Shown piece after piece: positions 6,799 to 7,073 of a DNA stretch of 7,073 nucleotides. The position numbers and the translations under genes are program-made. Origin of the DNA: Deltaproteobacteria bacterium RBG_13_49_15 (GTDB taxonomy: Bacteria; Desulfobacterota; Desulfobacteria; Desulfobacterales; UBA2156); contig MGQD01000169.1 of the NCBI GenBank assembly GCA_001797695.1, positions 1 through 7,073 of the forward strand, given 5' to 3'. Position 1 is the stretch's first letter; every line of letters starts with the position of its first letter. The notes under the pieces were generated by a model. The model made no database searches, had not been told where the DNA came from, and saw only the letters and a list, made by a program, of their open reading frames with translations.

Positions 6799-6884
6799 TA
6801 TCTTTTCCTCAGTGCCGGTTATCGGATTGAAAAACCTGTTTTAAATCGTTGCAACGAATGATGGATTCGGTTACGTTTCTTCAT

Positions 6885-6916
6885 CCCAGAGGACTTCTGG
6901 GGTCGATTGTTGACCC
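6885..6916 (-). promoter_or_regulatory. Two mutually exclusive hairpins in the presumed iorA leader
   Basis: CCCAGA/TCTGGG (6885-6890 with 6896-6901, 5-nt loop) and GGGTC/GACCC (6900-6904 with 6912-6916, 7-nt loop) share bases 6900-6901, so they cannot both form in full. They lie about 90-120 nt upstream of iorA, within the expected 5' leader. I do not recognise a known riboswitch. The stems are short, so this may be chance. Confidence 0.25.
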
Positions 6917-6932
6917 GTTTAGCCGAAAATGA

Positions 6933-6949
6933 AGCTACATTACAGCTAC
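6933..6949. repeat. Direct repeat with 11-bp period overlapping the candidate iorA -10
   Basis: AGCTAC occurs at 6933-6938 and again at 6944-6949, an 11-bp period that places both on the same helix face (GTAGCT on the minus strand). The repeat brackets the candidate iorA -10 box at 6939-6944, a position suited to a repressor operator. The half-sites are short, so this is only suggestive. Confidence 0.3.
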
Positions 6950-6965
6950 GCCATAGTCAAGTCAA
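6939..6965 (-). promoter_or_regulatory. Candidate sigma70 promoter of iorA
   Basis: On the minus strand a -35 of TTGACT (6965-6960, five of six to consensus) is followed by TGTAAT (6944-6939, five of six) at a short 15-bp spacing. A second overlapping TTGACT lies at 6960-6955. With the first -35, a 17-bp spacing would give the poorer TAATGT as -10. The resulting leader would be about 130 nt. No sigma54 site is apparent. Confidence 0.35.
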
Positions 6966-6975
6966 GAAAAAATCG

Positions 6976-6987
6976 ATCGGATCCGAT
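6976..6987. promoter_or_regulatory. 12-bp perfect palindrome in the divergent intergenic region
   Basis: ATCGGATCCGAT is a perfect palindrome just upstream of the candidate iorA -35 and about 70 bp before the plus-strand gene start. It could be an operator serving either divergent gene. A 12-bp palindrome can also arise by chance. No clear plus-strand promoter was found beside it. Confidence 0.25.
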
Positions 6988-7041
6988 GATGATTGCGTGA
7001 TTCTCGTTGTTGCATCACCGGCATGGGAGGGGAAAATCGAT

Positions 7042-7049
7042 AAAGGAGG
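7042..7049 (+). promoter_or_regulatory. Ribosome binding site of the divergent plus-strand gene
   Basis: AAAGGAGG ends six nucleotides before the GTG at 7056. This near-perfect Shine-Dalgarno is the main reason for calling a gene start from only 18 coding bases, and for preferring GTG over the out-of-frame ATG at 7063, which would be 13 nt away. Confidence 0.7.
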
Positions 7050-7055
7050 TTTTCT

Positions 7056-7073
7056 GTGAGCGATGAAGTCACG
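7056..7073 (+). CDS. Start of an unidentified divergent gene, truncated by window end
   Basis: Only six codons are visible (GTG AGC GAT GAA GTC ACG, reading M-S-D-E-V-T), preceded at ideal spacing by AAAGGAGG. The gene is transcribed away from iorA across a 257-bp shared intergenic region. The product cannot be identified from this. A divergent gene next to a catabolic operon is sometimes its regulator, but nothing here shows that. Confidence 0.55.

Noticed and set aside
6855..6869. Small inverted repeat CGAAT-N5-ATTCG upstream of iorA
   Set aside because: Only 5 bp with no supporting context; expected by chance in a region this long.
6819..6884. 21-codon minus-strand mini-ORF (beginning MKKRNR) in the iorA leader as a leader peptide
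   Set aside because: It has no credible Shine-Dalgarno and no run of aromatic codons, and there is no terminator/antiterminator pair with a T-tract after it.

Overview
The window looks like a chromosome segment from an anaerobic bacterium, most likely a member of the Desulfobacterota (formerly Deltaproteobacteria). That is an inference from three things: a ferredoxin-linked indolepyruvate oxidoreductase next to a PaaK-type aryl-CoA ligase, soluble PAS/GAF histidine kinases of a style I associate with that group, and the moderate G+C content. No rRNA, tRNA or CRISPR array is visible, so the species cannot be named. Nearly all coding sequence is on the minus strand; one gene start on the plus strand enters at the far right edge.

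Reading in the direction of minus-strand transcription (right to left): a 257-bp divergent intergenic region (6799-7055) separates a plus-strand gene beginning at 7056 from iorA. It holds a candidate iorA promoter, a direct repeat one helical turn apart, a 12-bp palindrome and two mutually exclusive hairpins in the presumed iorA leader. iorA (4939-6798) and iorB (4282-4875) encode the two subunits of indolepyruvate:ferredoxin oxidoreductase. A 165-bp non-coding gap (4117-4281) follows, filled by two strong hairpins that share sequence words and resemble the ends of an IS200/IS605-type element or a derived palindromic repeat. Then comes a phenylacetate-CoA ligase family gene (2815-4116) with a very strong ribosome binding site, closed by a probable intrinsic terminator (2731-2766).

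The metabolic logic is an aryl-acid module. IorAB interconverts arylpyruvate with arylacetyl-CoA, CO2 and reduced ferredoxin, and the ligase interconverts arylacetyl-CoA with free arylacetate. It could run oxidatively to break down aromatic amino acids, or reductively to build them from scavenged arylacetates, as proposed for methanogens.

The left third carries two soluble histidine kinases in tandem on the same strand: a complete PAS-GAF-HisKA-HATPase protein (670-2646) and a second, smaller kinase (1-654) cut by the window edge. They probably form a separate transcription unit after the terminator. No response regulator lies in the window. The most notable points are the structured repeat between iorB and the ligase gene, a cysteine-rich insert inside the ATPase domain of the first kinase, and a Cys-to-His change in a predicted Fe-S cluster ligand of IorA.
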